From NCBI GenBank assembly GCA_973895155.1, contig OZ316898.1, positions 2,232,001-2,296,000 on the forward strand: DNA of 64,000 nt, written 5' to 3'. The notes beneath the pieces were generated by a model that was not told where the DNA came from, searched no databases, and saw only the letters and a program-made list of their open reading frames with translations. The translations under genes were made by a program, and so were the position numbers. Source of the DNA: Marsupella aquatica. Its lineage: Eukaryota; Marchantiophyta. Below, piece after piece: positions 11,501-23,930 of the stretch (its first letter is position 1; each line of letters starts with the position of its first letter).

Positions 11501-14418
11501 AATGGTGGTTTTCCCGATGCCACCCATACCCACAATTCCTAGAACGGGAGTAGTTGCTAACTTTTGTTGAACCTCGAAAACGCGCTTCTCCAAAGCCGTA
11601 GGGTAATCTGGGAGCCCATCCACAATTGCCTGAATGATCGATACTATACGTTAAGTCAGATTTGATTATGTAAAGGAAGTTAAGAAAATTGTCTCGAGTG
11701 ACAGAGAGGTGTCTTACAAACTTTCTTCCTGTTCCTTGCTGGGTGCACCTGTTGAAGCTACTTTATAATCAAATACTCCGTAGCCAGCAGAGGAACTCTA
11801 AAGTGTGTACAGTACTCATTTCTGACCGTGGGACTCTCATGGAAGTGCCTGATTAGTGACTCATTGTGATAAATTCATACGGCGCATGCAATAACTCGGA
11901 TCTTATCGAATGTCTTCTACTTATGTCCTACCAGAAGGTCTCTACAACGCCTGGAAGAAGCATATATAGTACACAATGCTAGGATTACAATTGACGTAGA
12001 CTTGATGGGAAGGACAACTTTGACTTTGACTTGCCAAGCGGAACACACTAGTTTGAAGCATCTGGCCCGACTGGAAAGAATGAGAAATATGCCTACAGCA
12101 GTTGACTGCTTTTGAAATTAAAAGGCAAAACTTCTGTGCATGAACGTTTATTGTTTAAAGAATGGTTACCCAGGTGCTGTTGAGAAAGGACAAATTTTCA
12201 TCAGCCAATGTACATCATTGTTTTTTCTCATGTTGGTGGCTGTCGATGCAGATATGAAACACATATTAACAGAAAGGTAAGTAATGTGCAGTAGAAAAAA
12301 ATAACTCCAGCAAATACAATCTATTTCAGGGATCGAGATACTCCACCTTTGAATCAGCTGCAACGTCCTCAAGAAACTTTGTCAGGGTTAAGAAACTTCT
12401 ACATGTCTTTCCCAGCGGTCTACAGACAGAGATGTGGTCGGCTCTTTCCACAATGTTGAAACTAGTGCCATATCTTGCAGATGCTTCTTCAACAACTACA
12501 TTACTAAAACTACCCTGCAAAAAAGTTAACCAACACGACATGTTACCGTCTATAGCATAACAAATCTCCTTCCTATGACTCTCATCGAGCCCTTGGCTGA
12601 TCCTCTGCATGCTTCATGTGTCAACCAGCAGTAAACAGTAAACAAATGCTTTAGAGATATGAATGACAATGCAGTACTGAACCAAGTCAATATCACATGC
12701 GAATTCAATACCCTAAGTACCATATCATGACCTCTCTGCGTGTGTCATCATGATTGATATCGTCGATTGCACTTTTGAAAGCTACTGTACGTTAATTAGT
12801 AATTCGATTCATACTACCTATAGAGAATTATGTTGAGGATGCATGCACCTTCTATTCTGGAAATACTGTGTAGGACATTCGAGGATCATTTGACTCCACC
12901 GATCACGGTCTCAGGTTCAGAAAGTATCCAGAACTCAAAATGTGGAGAATGATGTGCTTACCAATCTCGCCTATTTTACAATTCCAACGGCCCCAGGGCC
13001 ATTTGACGCAACAAGCATTTAGGCAGAAGTACCTTAGGAAAAACCGTGGGAAGTGAAGTCCATTTTGTAGCCAAACTGGATACTTTGGACTAAATGCATG
13101 TGTAGACGATACTTTGGACTGAATGCAAACTACAATTGGCGAATATATAACTTTTTCATATCAATACTTTAAATTAAGTAGAAGTGGAACTACTTACTAA
13201 TTTGGTTGGAAGACTTTCTCCGACTCCTGCAATTTGCCACATCTTGTATTGTCCATCTTGCCCGCAAAGATTGTCAAAATCAAAATTGACTCTTGCTTTT
13301 GGTGTACTAAGAGTTTTCACATATTCCAATAAAGGACGTTGAGTCACAAAATGTTCAGCTATGTGGTAGGAAACTCCTTGATGCGGTGTAGAATAGAAAA
13401 AAATCCCCTTTACATTTTCCAAAAATGCAGTTAGCTGAAAGCTTTTCTCAGAGTTTCTCTTCAAGAGGCCTGTTGTCCTTGATGCATACACGCATATATC
13501 CTTTATGACCAAGCCCCCAAAGCTATGACCAACCAATACGACAGGGCGGCAGGGTTCCTGTCCGACGTTTGCAGTCAGCAGATCCGAAGTCAGGTTCTCA
13601 CTTATGAGATGCATGTCCATCGTTCCACCTTCACAACTATCAATAACACTAGCATCGTAGGAAACAGACAGAATGCGGGCAGCAGGAAACTTCTCCACCA
13701 GCCAAGTTTGTGGCCAAATGGAGGATCCGTCTCTACATTTCCATGTAGACAGACGGGCATCTTTATAATCCCCGTGTTGGAATCCATGGAAAAATAAGAC
13801 GTCCATGCTTGGTTCGCCGGGCGGACTATGCAATTCGTACACAGAGGAATTCAATTGAGACACCTGATAAGGCAAACCCAAATGGTCCGAGTTAATTCTC
13901 TGTGGACAATTTCGTACAATATGCGAAACCAGCTGGGACAAGATTGTATAAATTCTAGAGACGAGAGACTGAGACGCGTCACACACTGTAATCTTGCTAC
14001 GCCTCTGGCAAAAGGAGCACAGTTTAGGTCCCAACGATGGAGAAAATTACACCAAACAACCATTGACAACCTAGTATAGATACATTTTAGACTTAAAGTC
14101 TATGGTTGAAAGTACCTGGACAAACCCCGCTGGGATTTTCGAGGTCAGACGGAGCAATTTATTTCCCCGGTGAAGCACGGCACTTGCAGCTACGCCTGCA
14201 GCTAGAGCCGCACAAGTTGCAAGAACTGCAATGAGCCGGTTGAGAAAGCCCATGGCAATGCAACACAACAGGACTGTGCATAATGCAAGCATTACCATGA
14301 GCCGGTTCAGAAAACTCATAGCGATACGGCGCAAACGTTGAAGAAAGCTCAGACCAAATCCTGCAGCGAGCTCCACAGCTACTTCACTGAAGTATCCGTT
14401 CGGAATGACTACAGACAT
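8474..14418 (-). CDS. alpha/beta-hydrolase-NB-ARC-LRR receptor-like protein (HNL class)
   Basis: Five exons keep phase 0 throughout: 14418-14116, 14004-13198, 12514-12347, 11629-10562 and 10489-8474, giving 1453 residues. Residues 1-101 carry two hydrophobic segments. Residues about 145-420 form a SERAC1-like alpha/beta hydrolase: FFHGFQHG oxyanion strand, nucleophile elbow GHSFGG (Ser about 262), and a late His in RADHISVCRP. Residues about 440-790 are NB-ARC: P-loop GMGGIGKTT, RNBS-A FVDNVKG, kinase-2 ILIAADDVD, RNBS-B GSRLIFTTRD, GLPL CGGLPLTLEVMG and an MHD-like VHEQLRDL. Residues about 900-1385 hold roughly 18 LRRs of 24 residues (LPxSFGNLSxLxxLxL). Hydrolase fused to NBS-LRR is the HNL class known from liverworts, taken to be intracellular immune receptors. 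Exon 3 to exon 4 (DSK/AIVDG) is the least certain join. Two adjacent genes, a hydrolase and an NBS-LRR, is the alternative, but strand, order, phase and lack of an ATG-led NBS start favour one gene. Confidence 0.86.
9098..9529 (-). repeat. 72-residue (three-LRR) higher-order repeat inside HNL
   Basis: Two consecutive 216-bp modules, 9529-9314 and 9313-9098, encode the same series of three LRRs. Each starts with GQ, has EALPD in the first LRR, a Cys-bearing second LRR and SALQ.LEL..C in the third, and ends LPDNF or FPDNF. A third, decayed module follows to about 8882, and the part before 9529 resembles the end of another. This points to growth of the LRR by duplication of three-repeat blocks. 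Confidence 0.8.
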
Positions 14419-17400
14419 TCAGGACATGTAATTGTGGAGCGCCTGCTGCTGGATGAAAACAGAATGGTGCGGGGGTGCAGCACGGTGACTTGAGCTCTTT
14501 TCGATGCAGCGACGAGTTGCCCCGATCTGCTTAATAGCCACACACTTGGCAGAAGCACATCTTTCCCAGGAAGTGCAAAATGGATAACATTTTTATCGAT
14601 CACACCTGCGGATTTATTTTTTTAAGTGCCAGCAGTACTGATCAGAAACCCACAGCAAGTAAAAAGTGACCACAATCTACCAAAGAACGTGCTTGGGACA
14701 AATAATTCGAAACACCAAGACTGTGTTGTCATAGATAGATAGCAAAGAAGTACCCCCAATTGATCCAAGAAGTATTAACAACGATTCCAAAGGAAGCTAG
14801 ACTGTGTATACATTTCCTCAAAACAGCCCAGAATAAGCTGGCGTAAGACCAGGTTTAGAACGTGAGTAAGTTTCCCCATGATATACATGTGAGATACAGC
14901 ACTCAGAGCTCGAGGAGGTAACTGGCGTCTGGAATTCTTAAACGACTTTATAGTCCAAGATCCAACTGGAAAGAGTAGACATATACCCGCACCAACGAGA
15001 CGAGCTACCTATCACCAGTTAGACGAACACGTTGGATTACCTGAAGAACAGGCCCACAGGAGATTCGAGTGGAGAGTTCGACACCCAGCTTCATCAAATC
15101 CGGCACCTCACAGTTTTCTAGCAGATTTACCTCCGCTGTCGGTTCTGGTATGGGACTGCCGAGAAGCCCAGTACGATTGCACTTATCTGCAGAGTTCAGA
15201 TGATGGTGACTAATTGAAATCAAAGAAACGTTCATATGATGGTGACTAAATGAAAGCAAAGAAGCTTTTGGACCTTGCTATTCACACAAATGACCAAACA
15301 ACTACGGACAAACGCATCGACAAAATATATCCCTCCTTCCTTGACAGCAAACCCGAACTGCAATTAATACAAACCATTAAACGAGCATCTATTGCTGCTA
15401 GCTTCCCCTCTCACCTCGCTCAGCCAAGAATAAGCAGCGTTTTAACGCGTAGTACTTACACCCTCACTAGCTCAGAAGCCAGACTTCTTCACGCCATAGC
15501 AATCCACCAAGCTCGCAGGACTCACGAAATATGCTCAGCAGCAGATGTAAAAGCAAAGAGCAGGTCTCACGCATGATGTACGGGGTTTCGTCCCCATTAC
15601 GGCAGGAAGAAGGATAGGATGGTGTTCCAATACTTATCAATGAATTTTCTTACAACTTACAACAAAACGTTTTCTAGTGACCGAAGACCAGGCCCGCGTC
15701 TAGAGACCTATTCGATTAAGGGAACGAAGAAAGCCGACAAGGTGTAAAATCTTTTCCAAGACCTCTCGACTACGTTTTCTACAACAACGGTCTTCCGATG
15801 ATCACTTTTCTAGAAAAAATAAATTTAGCCAACACCTGATGTCATTCATTGAAAATTTAATGCGGACAGCAGTGCCACTCCATGAATCTGACCCTAAAAA
15901 GATTTGCTTCGCTTAGTTTAATATCTTGGTATCCTGGAAAACGAAACCTCGATTGACCAAGCATGTGAACAAGGCGGCTGATGGGCTGTGCCATGCTTGA
16001 CAGCCAGGAAGTGTCACGGAGGAACCGACTGCCTCACTGCTCTTTTGGATGTACGTGCACAGGAGGGCAACTTTTCTGGAGTATGTCAGTCCTCCAGGAG
16101 GACACCATGGGCTGCACTTCCATTCAGCGTGCCCTCGTGGAGAAATAATGCCCTCTACGTGCTTTAGTCGAGTCAATCCCGGACCACTTAGAGCTATTCT
16201 GGCTGTTGGTTGCATTTTGCTTATTTGCTCAAACAACATTGTTCTTTTCGAATGATGGAATTCAAACTCATAGATTCTGGACCAGATTGTTTCCGAGTTC
16301 GTTGTTCTTTGGAACCTTATGGTTGTATATCTGGCTACTTGTCGTTGACATGGAGTCTGGGCTTCGGTTCATCAATTGTTCTAAATCCCGAAAAGGTGAT
16401 CACACTGAAACGGTTGTCTAGCTATATAGTCAACAAGATTTATTTGAGTTTCTTAGAATTCTTAGAAAAAAAAGATTATGAAAGAGCTTGGGCCAATAAG
16501 ACCCCAGACCACAAGCCGCAAAATGCATGATGAACCCAAAGACCTTGCCAAGGTCTTGGGGGGCATGCCAAAGACTTGGAGAGAGGAGACCTTGGCCAAA
16601 GACTTGGGGGGCATGCCAAAGACGTGGAGAGAGATACACATGGTCATGTACCTAAGCATGACAACTATCTAGGACTAAGTGTCCAGGACACATTTCATTT
16701 TCCACATTCGAGTCAGTACCCTACTCTAGCACACATTCGAGTCAGTGCCCTACTCTAGCTACTCTACCAGCCTCCACAGATTCAAGAGGAAAACTGAGCC
16801 TATAAATAGTGTGACGGCAACCAGCATCAGCGGCAGGGCAGGGCTTGTGGAGGAGCAAATATTGCTAAGATTGCTGTTCTTCTATTGACAGCACTCACGG
16901 CTCATCAATCTAGAAAACCACATTTTGTACCGGTTAAGATTTGCAGTTCTTCTATTGACATCAGTCACGGCTCATAGATTTCAAGCCACTACATTGATGC
17001 AGGTTGTTCTGGCATCACTCAGTTCATAATCTCAGGCCTCTGCAGCAGGCCTCTGCAGCAGTTCTCTCTCATTTGTGTGGGGTTCGATATGCATGAAATA
17101 CTCATGAACTCAATCTACTACTATTCCAGTAATTTTTTATTTTTTAGGTTAACTACTATTCCAGTATTAAAGTAGATCGTGCTTTCTGGGTCATGACCCA
17201 TTCTATATCAACGAGGTTCGTTCTAACAAGTAAACTTTAGTGACAATACATTTTATAAGTGAACGTTTGGAATTGCAAGTATCTTGTGGCATCTCTACCC
17301 TGCGAGACAGAATCGTCCTCAACGCTATGTCACAAATGCACGTAGGATACTCCAAACTATACTCAATGTTGACAACTGACCTTTAGCATGGCCTGCCAAG

Positions 17401-17793
17401 ACAGTCGTGCCAACAAGGATTTAGAGCCTTTGCCAGACCCTTGGATCCACCTGACACGAAAATTCCGTTTTGATTATTGTTTTACATTTACAAATAACTC
17501 CATCGTTTCATCATCACATTTGAATATTTTCTGTGAGTGTTTCCACATCTACTGGCTGCCACGCTAACTACGCAGCCACCTTCTGCCATTGCCAATAATC
17601 CCCTGGTGTTGTTGATATGCTAATCCTTTTCCAGACTATGGTCCCAAGTTCATGGGAATCAAAATCCAATTTCCTCTTCTACAGTACATAATAATACAAC
17701 TAAAGTGACATCCAAATCAATTTTTTTAAAATAAAATCTCCAATTAATAAGCCCCCATGGGATGGGTGACCTTACTGTGGTTGCTATTTGCAA
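14419..17793. other. intergenic stretch upstream of HNL
   Basis: No gene is recognisable in 3.4 kb. It should hold the HNL promoter at its left side and the 3' flank of the ABC1 kinase gene at its right. Short ATG frames (for example 15250-15576 and 16049-16255) have no family features. Several direct duplications cluster at 16541-16983. Confidence 0.55.
16541..16983. repeat. cluster of three short direct duplications
   Basis: Three different duplications lie close together. A 47-bp unit (GACCTTG...GGCATGCCAAAGAC) occurs at 16541-16587 and 16588-16633. A 29-bp unit (CACATTCGAGTCAGT) occurs at 16703 and 16732. A longer unit with GTTCTTCTATTGACA and TCACGGCTCAT occurs at about 16868-16912 and 16937-16983. 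A TATAAATAG box stands at 16800. The combination recalls the promoter part of a solo LTR, but I could not find matching termini. Confidence 0.6.
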
Positions 17794-20700
17794 TTAAGTT
17801 TCAGCCAGTATGGAGTCACTCCAAGAGAGTGCAAAATCTCGAGCTGCAGTTGGTATACCTGCCAATCCATAGAAAAACCCGTGAGTCCAGTAATTTGCCA
17901 AGGGAACGTGCAAGAAGTCCAGGGTGAGGAAACCTTCACAGACAAAACGTTATAGTGGAAAAAAGAAAGCACGTTGCGAGGAGTACCTCGAATCAAATCT
18001 GTCGCCACTGTCGTTGGATTAAATTCCCCCTCGACCAGCCTATATATCTCCAACACCTGATCATACCCACATCGACCACTTGAGCAAACCGCTCTGATAG
18101 GATACAATTCTGCCGGTTGACTAAACGAAAAGGAAAGAAATCTGTCGGTGCAAACCTCTTGAATGTGCAGGTTGTTTCCTTCTGTAAAGGCGAGGAGAAG
18201 TTGCCGGCGGAGGCTGGCATCACTTACAACCACTCGGGCCCCATCTTTGATAGTGTCTGTCAAGTCCAGCTTTCCTCCAACTGCTGTATTCCTACTTTGC
18301 GAATTGTCTCTTAACCTGAGTAGAATGAAACGAAGAGCGATAAGAATATAGTAAAGTCTAATACCCTGCCATCTTGATGTAGATATCATCTATAGAAAAG
18401 AATGTTTATGCACTTCCCAGGTGTTTTAGCTGGATGTTAATAACGACAAGAATAGCTAATAAATGGAACAAAGATCAACAAGAAAATATAATACCTGCTG
18501 TTTGCAGCAAGAGTTTCTTGCAAAGGGCGGTTCCTGTTCATCATGGCCACTTGCTCTCTCGCAAGTACGATCAAGTTCTCCAGCCGTTTCCACTGGAATG
18601 AGCCGTCTTTGAAGAGGACCTAGAGAAGTACAATTTCGTTGAATAATCAGCTAAATACCAGCGGAATACGTTGATAACGTACTTAGCAAACCCGTCATTG
18701 CCAATTTTGACAAAAGTTGACTGTTCAAATAAGATAAGCTTACCTGGAGAAGACGTTCACGCAAGGCTGGATCTGGATCTGTGAGTAGGCGTTTTGCCAC
18801 GTACGGATATGCCACCTGAATCCAGGACCAAAAAAAACTGAGCATGTTTCCACCAAAATTATTTCTTGAGCTTCAATTTCAAACGGTAAATAAAATTCCC
18901 CAACTTTCATCTAGTGTTCTAAGAGAACAAAATGCTTCTTGAAGTAATAGGAAGAAACAATTTGGGATCAAGTTGGGAGTTGGAACCTCAAGAAACTTGA
19001 AGTCAGGTGACAGCGTTAAACAGATCCCTTCTTGAGTGAGCAAAGAACGAATCACCAACGCAAATCTCTCAGGGATGCGGATTGGATATTGATATACCAA
19101 CTGATTGAATTTGCCTGAAAATCAGAACAATCCCCACTCTGAGCCATTGCATGCGTCACGGTGACAATTGTTGCCATATAGAAAATGACCTTCCACTTCT
19201 GGAAATAAATGTTGAAGTCAGCCGTGGCCATTATGGACACTAAAAGAGCCACAAAAAAATTTAGGAGAGAATTATGACTTACCGGTAACAGAACGAAAGT
19301 TGAAATCAACCAGACCCTTCCCGGTGGAATTTTGCCAAATGGCTTCTAGGGCTGGCACTATTGGGGTAACATCAGTACCAGGAGCTAAGAATCCTAGCCT
19401 GGTGAAATCGCCAGCCATCTCAACATAATCTTCATTGACCGCATGTACGACTGCGTCTATCAACACTTGCTTGTTTCTCTGTCAAGGGTGAGGGAAAGTA
19501 GAATCATGAGATATTAATACCAACTAATTTGAATTCTATGCAAGTCCAACAAGTAGAGAGTTCAAAACCAGTCTTCCATTTTTTCTTCATATTACCACTT
19601 CAAAGTAGTTAAAATGTTGCATGTGATTACCAATCGAATCAATGATATCGATATAGTATAAATCGAAAACTTCTACATCGTCGAGGTCTGACTGGACCTT
19701 CAAGAAGAACACCAGAGATTACCTGGCTGAGTTCTGCCACGTTCCCAAAATCCACATAAGCAATTCGGCCATCACGCATGGCAAATATGTTTCCAGGATG
19801 TGGATCTCCGTGAAATAAACCAAACTCCAACAGCTGCCGAAGGGCTGCACTCACCCCAACCGTGATGAATGACTCTATGTCAATTCCAGCATCCTTGATT
19901 CCCTGCGATCACACAAGGCTGGTTCTATAAGCATATGATGCAAAAAACGTACCAAATTAACTTCAATGAAAACTAAGATAAAATTCAATTAAAATTCTGA
20001 TAAGTCAAAATAAACAAATTGATGCAAAAGAGAATGAAAAACAATAAAAATCAAATATTTTCCGTATAGTGCGCCACTACAGACGTCCGAGGACCCAACA
20101 GAAACGCTAACAAGTACTTGACTAGCTCAACATAGATTACACAACGTTGCTGTACGGTAGCTCACATGACATCCAGTGAATCTTTACCTGCGGGTCAGTG
20201 CAACGAATGCCATCAATCCACTCCATGACTAGCACATTCCTACCGCAGAAGTTCTTATAAACACGAGGAATTTTGACGGTTGGATCATTCTTGAAGTTTG
20301 CAAAAAAGTCCTCTATGTTTCGTGCTTCCTGGACACACTCCAGCACAGACAATATTAGTGCTGTAACGGTCACTTTGAGTAAATGGCATGGAAACAATTG
20401 CGCTAGATCCGTCCTCTGGGAAAACATTAAGTCAAAGCTAGGAACTGTCATACCATAGATCATCAAAGGTGAGCCCTTACCAGAACATAATCCAACTCTT
20501 CAAGAAGTTTCTGTCCAAATTCATCGACAATGAGTTCACCATTACAACCTAGCTTTTGAATGCTGTAACCATTCAAGAACGATGCCAGTGAACGGAATAA
20601 AAACAGATCTCTGTAGATGATGGGCTCTATCCCGGGCCTTTGCACCTGCAGCGTCATGACACAAAGAATATGAGTGTCTCTTTGACCTGAACACTGTTCA

Positions 20701-22885
20701 TCAACAGCCCTGCAGCTCCTTTGCAAAGGCATCTTGCTTGGGATCTAAAGACTTTGGCGACCAGTTAAACCCAGGAAAATTTAACCCTTAGAGCGCTCAA
20801 TGGTTGAACTATTAGCTAAAATGATTGAAGAACTTTGGTCAAAACTTTGCATTGCAGTCATAAATTATGATGTCGTGAACAGAACGAGAATCAGCTGTTC
20901 TCTTGACGTGGCCAAAATCTTAGAAACATGACTGAAATGCATGCCCAACAGAGCTACACAGATCTTATAGGAAGAGTGTAGTACCTTCACTGCAACTTCC
21001 TCACCGGTACTCCGCAAAGTGGCACGATACACTTGACCCAAACTGGCAGCTGCAACAGGCCTGGAAGTGATCTTGCTAAAAACCTGTTCCAATGGACTGC
21101 CAAGTTCTTCCTCCATCATCCGAAAGGCCACCTGCAGATTGCCAATAAAAAAGTGTGAGAGGAGCTGGCATCTCAACTTGGTATATCACCTTGCAAATTG
21201 GTATGTCATCTACGAAAGAAGAAACCCAGTTGGCGTGCATATATGTAGCATTTGTTGACCAGCTAGATGGGAGGATGCGGGGCTGCCATTCAGTTATAAA
21301 GGGAAACTTGACTCCATGCAGTTTTATTCTGGGGAATTAACTGAATGGAAAGTCGGAGGGAATGGATGGAAACTCACCTCGCTTGGGAAAGCTGGAACAT
21401 CATCTTGCAGTGTACATAGTTCATTCATGTAGTCTTCTCGAATAATGTCAGGCCTGTTTGCCAGGACCTGCCAAACAACAAGAGAAAAACTGAATATCTG
21501 TCAGATATCTCCGCATTGACTCAAAAGTTTCCATTAAATTTTCTGGGCCTGGCTAAATGACGAAAGTGTGTGCAACTGAGATCTCTCTACATTTCTCGTC
21601 CATGATTTATATTAAACAATTGAGAACCTACTCAACAGTGTAAACGAGCAATTAATTGGACTACTCGAAATCTCTTCATCTAGTATCAACGGACAATGTA
21701 TCTTAATAGTTCTTCTGGACTGATAGGACATCTTCCAAGATTCAGACATGTTGGAATTCACCAATCTCGATTTTGGCCTGGTCATGATGTTGGAACCCAC
21801 CTGGCCAGCCTTAACAAAAGAAGGCCCGAGATTGACAAGCAGATTACGCAGTTGCTCTGCACGCAATGGAACCATCTCTTCACCACGTCCCACAAGGCAA
21901 TCATAGGATAGGGTGGCCCAGTACACTCCCAAAGACCAGATAATTGTCGCACCCCGCATGAACATTGAGAAGTAATCACCTGGAGAGCGAAGGACTTTTG
22001 CTCGAACCTGTCGGAATCATTTGAGAGATCAGTATGTGTCAGGAATCCTTACACAAGAATGCTTCAAGTTCGTCCACTTTACGCATCTCAGAGGTTGAGA
22101 AAAATCCCCTTTCCACGTAATCACATTTGAAATCTAGTCTAAATCAGGGTTTCTCTCCCCCCATTGCGAAAAGGACTCAGGTTGCCCGGAGAACACTAAT
22201 TCAATGTCCCATCCTGTGCCGAAAATCAAACTAGCCACACCAGTCCCTGTTTCAACCTAGATACCATACTTTCTGTTTGTAGTTATTGTTGTTAGTAGTG
22301 CATCCAGTGAGCGAAACGTTTACCCCAAACATTATCAGACAGCCACACCTCAAGGCTCATCCCCTTTTGTGTACTATAGCTCTAAGTCATGATAAGGAAT
22401 TCGGTCCTGCCTTTAGAAATGTTTTTCTCTACCATTCATGCTGATGCGCTGGCTCGTTGGTGTTCATAGCAAGCACTTAGAGTAATTTTGTCACATCCGA
22501 GGGCAGTGGCTAAGTGAAGACTCACCGACTCCGGAGTATATTTCCTGAAAGGAATGCAGACGCCCAGCTCGAGCTCCAATTCTTCAATGGACCCAACGGT
22601 TGGCAGATAGTCCGAGCTGTTGAGACCTAACCTACTCATCAGAATGTTTCCTGGACTGAATTTCTCTGCCACCACACCGTTGTCAGTGCTTGCCACCCTC
22701 GAAACCTTTGCTACAGCAGCTCCACTGAAATTACTCCTCCTCCGACTTTTTAAGCGTGGTAATGGAATCATCCCGGACCTTTCACACCCACCACGAGACC
22801 AAAACTCACTACCAATTCGCGGAGCACCAGCCAGGGTCGCAGCAGTGGCACGGTGATGCAAGGAACCGGCCATGACGCGCTCCAT
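17794..22885 (-). CDS. ABC1K9: plastid ABC1 atypical kinase, ABC1K9 (At5g05200) type
   Basis: Fourteen exons splice in phase to 701 residues: 22885-22526, 22007-21801, 21467-21378, 21131-20985, 20645-20481, 20328-20188, 19902-19723, 19478-19283, 19114-18987, 18815-18744, 18619-18495, 18315-18156, 18056-17987 and 17858-17794 (TAA). ABC1/ADCK/UbiB hallmarks appear in order: the KxGQ motif as FVKAGQ, the Ala-rich loop AAASLGQVYRATL in place of a Gly-rich loop, the lysine strand VAVKVQRPG, EELDY, the catalytic loop HGDPHPGN and the metal-binding DFG. These kinases regulate prenylquinone and lipid metabolism in plastoglobules and envelopes. The C-terminal KLDLTDTIKDGA and FALSWSDSIL fit the At5g05200 subgroup as I remember it. 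The first 60 residues are Ser/Arg/Ala rich, like a chloroplast transit peptide. The ATG at 22873 is an alternative start. Family call is firm; the subgroup needs a tree. Confidence 0.88.
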
Positions 22886-23644
22886 GATTAATTAATTTTG
22901 TTGTCAATGGAATATGTGGGTGCAAGTAAGGCTGCGTTATAATCCTATGTGCCAGGCGGAAGTCCGTTGGGGAGGAAGTAGATGCCCCGCCGGTTTCTAG
23001 CGAAGGTTGCCAATTATTGACCAGAGCAGCTGAAGCTCTCAATCCTTCAAGATTGAGAGCGGAAAAACTAGTTGGGTACGAGCTGCAGCGTCCCCAGAGG
23101 CGTTGAAATGAGAATTAGAAGCGAATGGGGCCGAAGGAGGGGGTAGACGGTGGGAGCCCCTCCAACCAAACCCCTGGTGGGTTGGAGGTCGACAGCAGTA
23201 GAGAATTGGGGAGCCAAAAGGCACTTCCACTCGAGCTCCGAAACAGGACAGCTTTTGACTGGGGAAGCCGAATTGAAGTGTGATTGAGGTGCTTCAGGAG
23301 CCCTCCTGTTGTTTTCAAAATTTGGAAATTCCACCGGCCACACTTTTCTTTGCACGATCTTCGACCTGGTGCCGCTCCAGTGCAGCAGTGCTCACTCTCA
23401 AAATCCCAGGTGTGACGCTGTGTGTTTGAGCCCACATACGAGCCATCCTATCCCCCGTGAGGCAGGGGACACGACAGGCCCGCATCTCAAACTCTTTTTT
23501 GTCTTGAAAGAGAAGCGACACGAGGGTCCCCCATCTCACAGTTGTCTCGTAAGGAAGGGTAGAAGAAGATCACGAAGTTCACTCCACCATCATCTCAGCA
23601 GCAGCTGGCGCCCCAAAGCTTCAGTAACAACTGGAGTCTCCAAC

Positions 23645-23930
23645 GCTTCATAGTTACTGATGATGGCTTTTGGCCATAACTTTAGTGAGGGCGTCTCAAA
23701 GACTCAAGCGCTTCATAGTTACGCATGATGGCTTTTGGAGTTGTGGCCATAACTTCAACTACTTTCTCAAACTCTTCATAGTTACTGATGATGGCTTTTG
23801 GAGTTGTGGCCATGACTTCAAACACTTTCTCAAACGCTTCTTAGTTGCTCATGATGGCTTTTGGCCATAATTTCAAACACTTCATAGTTACTGAAGATGG
23901 CTTTTGGCTATAACTTTTGTACAGGGTTGT
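23645..23930. repeat. tandem repeat built on TTACTGATGATGGCTTTTGG
   Basis: Five diverged copies of CTTCATAGTTACTGATGATGG plus CTTTTGG(AGTTGTGG)CCATAACTTCAA follow one another with spacing of about 40-70 bp. Copies differ in whether the AGTTGTGG block and the ACTTTCTCAAA tail are present. Confidence 0.85.

Noticed and set aside
16541-17230. Solo LTR of a retrotransposon
   Set aside because: A TATA box and direct repeats are present, but no matching termini, target duplication or second LTR could be found.
22809-23653. Possible extra gene in the divergent promoter region
   Set aside because: Overlapping frames on both strands, none with conserved motifs; better read as leader and promoter.
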